Positions 61,889 to 64,000 of a stretch of 64,000 bases of DNA are shown one piece after another. The DNA lies in assembly GCA_902531515.1 (NCBI GenBank), contig CACAEJ010000001.1, positions 62,001 through 126,000 of the forward strand, written 5' to 3'. Source of the DNA: an uncultured Pseudohongiella sp. GTDB lineage: Bacteria > Pseudomonadota > Gammaproteobacteria > Pseudomonadales > Pseudohongiellaceae. The notes below the pieces were generated by a model. The model searched no databases. It worked only from the letters and a program-made list of their open reading frames with translations, and had not been told where the DNA came from. Numbering within the stretch: position 1 is the first letter of the stretch; every line of letters begins with the position of its first letter. The position numbers and the translations under genes were made by a program.

Positions 61889-63781
61889 ATGATCTCTTTC
61901 AATCATGTATGCCTATCTAGAGGAAGTAAGAAACTCCTGGATGACGTTAGTTTTTTGATTCCAAAAGGTAACCGAGTAGGGGTTGTGGGGCGCAATGGCA
62001 GTGGGAAAACAAGTTTATTTCGGGCTATCCTAGACGAGATCCATCTGGAAAGCGGCAACATTGATAAACCTTCTGACTTGCGCCTCTCTCTGATGGAGCA
62101 AGAAACTCCTGGAATTGATAGATCAGCAATTGATTTTGTTATTGATGCCCACATTGAATATCGTTTTTTAGAAAAACAACTACTGACTGCTGAAGAGCTC
62201 GACGACAATGAAGCGCTGACCGATGTCCTTTACAGGTTAGATGCAATAGAAGGCTACAAAGTAAAAAACACAGCGCAACAGATTTTAACGGGGCTAGGAT
62301 TTTCTTCTAAAGATTATAAAAATCCTGTAAAAAGTTTTTCTGGGGGTTGGCGCGTGAGACTCAACTTGGCAGCATCACTGCTCTGTCCTTCGGATTTGTT
62401 GATGTTGGACGAACCAACAAATCACTTAGATCTTGAAGCCACAATTTGGCTGGAGCAGTGGCTGTTACGATATAAAGGGACTCTATTGTTGGTCTCACAC
62501 GATCGGACGTTTTTAGACAGGATCATTGATCATGTGATTAGTTTTGAGTATTGCCAACTTAAGATGTATGTAGGTAATTACAGTGCTTTTGAGCGGCAGC
62601 GAGCAGAGAGACTTGCTCTGGAGGACTCTCTCTACAAAAAACAGCAGGTAAGGAAAAAGAGAATTGAAGAGTTTGTTCGCCGTTTTCGTGTGAAAGCTTC
62701 AAAAGCGAAACAAGCGCAATCAAGATTGAGGGAACTGAATCGAATGCAAGATATTTCACCAGCGCATGTTGATTCGCCGTTTCAATTTAGATTTCCTAAG
62801 CCTAGATCTAAGCCAAATTTTCTCATGCATTTGAATAAATTATCGTTTGGCTTTGACGCCCCCCTTGCAAGTCAAGTAAATCTCTCCGTGTTATGTGAGT
62901 CAAGGATCGGGTTACTCGGTTTTAATGGTAGCGGTAAATCTACTCTAATTAAGGTTTTAGCGGGTCAGTTAGATCCCCTATCTGGAGAATTGAGAAAGTC
63001 AAAAAACATTAAACTTGGTTACTATGCTCAGCATCAAGTAGATGCACTAGATCTAGAGAAGACGCCCGTGCAGCTGATCACTGAAGTTCAGACACGGGTT
63101 AGAACCTCAGCTGCGAAAAAAGAACAGGAAATTCGGGATTTTCTTGGCGGTTTTGATTTTCGAGGTTCTCGAGCTGATGAGGCAATTAAAAATTTTTCTG
63201 GAGGTGAGAAAGCTAGGATGGCTTTAGCGATAGTGGTGTCATCTGAGCCGAATTTGTTACTTCTAGATGAGCCGACAAATCACCTTGACTTAGAAATGTG
63301 TCATGCTTTGGAGCTTGCTCTTCAAGAATATGAGGGCGCGATGATCGTGATTTCTCATGATCGCCATCTACTAGCAAATACTGTTGATGAATTTTATGCA
63401 ATAAATAATAGTAATTTTTCGGAATTTTCAGGGTCTATTCATGATTATGAAGCTCGGCTTAGAGAAAGTGAAAGTCTTCTGTACGATAGTGATAGTAAAA
63501 TTAGTAGAACTGACAGAAAGGAGGCTCGAAAAAAGGCCGCGGAAGAACGGGAAAGAATGACCCCTTTAAAGAAGCAACTCAAGTTACTAGAAACGGAGAT
63601 CGAAAAGATATCAAGTGAACTGAAACTCATCGAAAAAGAGTTACTAGATGAAAGTATTTATGGTCTAACTCATAAAAACCAATTGAAGCTTACATTAGAA
63701 AAGCAAGGTAGATTGAAATCTTTATTAGTAAAGAAAGAAGAGGGTTGGTATGAAATCCAAAAAAAGTTGGATTTCTACTAA
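61889..63781 (+). CDS. yheS: ABC-F family ATPase (YheS-like)
   Basis: Two ABC domains with no membrane part: Walker A GRNGSGKTS and GFNGSGKST, signatures FSGGWRVRL and FSGGEKARM, Walker B LLMLDEPTNHLDLE and LLLLDEPTNHLDLE. A charged linker joins them and a C-terminal coiled-coil tail (about 540-630) follows, giving the length of YheS (about 635). ABC-F proteins act on the ribosome E site. The ATG at 61889 follows a TTG used in the track. Confidence 0.92.
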   Translation: MISFNHVCLSRGSKKLLDDVSFLIPKGNRVGVVGRNGSGKTSLFRAILDEIHLESGNIDKPSDLRLSLMEQETPGIDRSAIDFVIDAHIEYRFLEKQLLTAEELDDNEALTDVLYRLDAIEGYKVKNTAQQILTGLGFSSKDYKNPVKSFSGGWRVRLNLAASLLCPSDLLMLDEPTNHLDLEATIWLEQWLLRYKGTLLLVSHDRTFLDRIIDHVISFEYCQLKMYVGNYSAFERQRAERLALEDSLYKKQQVRKKRIEEFVRRFRVKASKAKQAQSRLRELNRMQDISPAHVDSPFQFRFPKPRSKPNFLMHLNKLSFGFDAPLASQVNLSVLCESRIGLLGFNGSGKSTLIKVLAGQLDPLSGELRKSKNIKLGYYAQHQVDALDLEKTPVQLITEVQTRVRTSAAKKEQEIRDFLGGFDFRGSRADEAIKNFSGGEKARMALAIVVSSEPNLLLLDEPTNHLDLEMCHALELALQEYEGAMIVISHDRHLLANTVDEFYAINNSNFSEFSGSIHDYEARLRESESLLYDSDSKISRTDRKEARKKAAEERERMTPLKKQLKLLETEIEKISSELKLIEKELLDESIYGLTHKNQLKLTLEKQGRLKSLLVKKEEGWYEIQKKLDFY

Positions 63782-63915
63782 ACTGGATTGATGTCTGCGG
63801 GAGGATTGCCAATGATTTAATCATTCTTCTGAAACGAGCAATGGTCTTGAAACGCGCAAAATCGATCCCATTTAATAATTCCAGCCACTAACAATATAAC
63901 GACATTAAGAGGTTT

Positions 63916-64000
63916 ATGGACATGAGGGTACTTCAAAACCTGCTAATCACATTGACAATAATCTCTTCTCCGTCCTTGGTTATGGCTCAGGATCTCAATT
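63916..64000 (+). CDS. 5' end of a secreted protein, cut by the window
   Basis: AAGAGG precedes the ATG at 63916; the frame reads MDMRVLQNLLITLTIISSPS then LVMAQDLN and runs off the window. This is a signal peptide with cleavage likely after VMA. The mature protein is not visible, so no function can be given. It is 134 bases downstream of the ABC-F gene; AATGAT/ATCATT forms a weak hairpin between them. Confidence 0.6.
   Translation, partial: MDMRVLQNLLITLTIISSPSLVMAQDLN

Noticed and set aside
1-64000. tRNA, rRNA, CRISPR, IS or prophage elements
   Set aside because: Gaps and gene boundaries were read for tRNA-like arms, repeats and integrase/transposase motifs; none was seen.

Overview
The window is a gene-dense, AT-rich chromosomal stretch of a gammaproteobacterium. 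Several blocks have the gene order I know from Pseudomonas and its relatives: HAD hydrolase/rppH-ptsP-lgt-thyA-folA, hemW-rdgB-metW-metX-yggT-proC-yggS, ruvX-algH-tonB-like-gshB, and lptM-lysA-dapF-DUF484. Short intergenic gaps, stop/start overlaps, several TTG/GTG starts and missing partner genes suggest a compact, probably aquatic, member of the Pseudomonadales in the broad sense. The clade is inference. I saw no tRNA, rRNA, CRISPR array, insertion sequence or phage gene.

Layout: (1) 1-2.2 kb, a truncated lipoprotein gene and an M48 metalloprotease. (2) 2.2-14.6 kb, an LPS inner-core/lipid A island: a waaF relic, waaC, waaG, waaP, a double-domain LPS kinase, a membrane glycosyltransferase-like protein, lpxL, hldE, an aldo/keto reductase plus FAD oxidoreductase pair, and waaA. 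(3) 14.6-28.7 kb, pepQ, a DUF1330 protein, gcvT-gcvH-gcvP, a CBM9/DUF5916 outer-membrane protein, lepB, an lhr relic, a candidate small RNA, two small conserved proteins, a SlyD-type FKBP, a Tat-exported sulfite-oxidase-family enzyme and a GcvR-like ACT protein. (4) 28.7-46 kb, housekeeping genes: RNA decay and PTS-Ntr, Lgt, thymidylate/folate, arginine, haem, methionine, proline, glutathione. (5) 46-53 kb, a surface-polysaccharide glycosyltransferase cluster, including a 1078-residue three-domain enzyme. (6) 53-64 kb, DUF484-dapF-lysA-lptM, a Gld-type ABC operon, a two-component system, an ABC-F ATPase and the start of a secreted protein.

The most notable observations are not ordinary genes. 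Two genes, waaF and the giant helicase gene lhr, survive only as their first ~50-58 codons joined to their last ~28-75 codons, with the middle deleted and the frames broken. Neither is recognisable from the ORF track. Next to the lhr relic, on the minus strand, lies a ~225-nt transcription unit with a near-consensus sigma70 promoter (TTTACA, 17 bp, TATAAA), dense potential secondary structure and a 12-bp terminator hairpin with a U-tract. It contains a perfect 14-nt complement to the canonical 16S rRNA 3' end, and also an open frame of ~55 codons next to a G7 run. It is either a small RNA or a small frameshifted gene, and it is the best candidate here for something undescribed.
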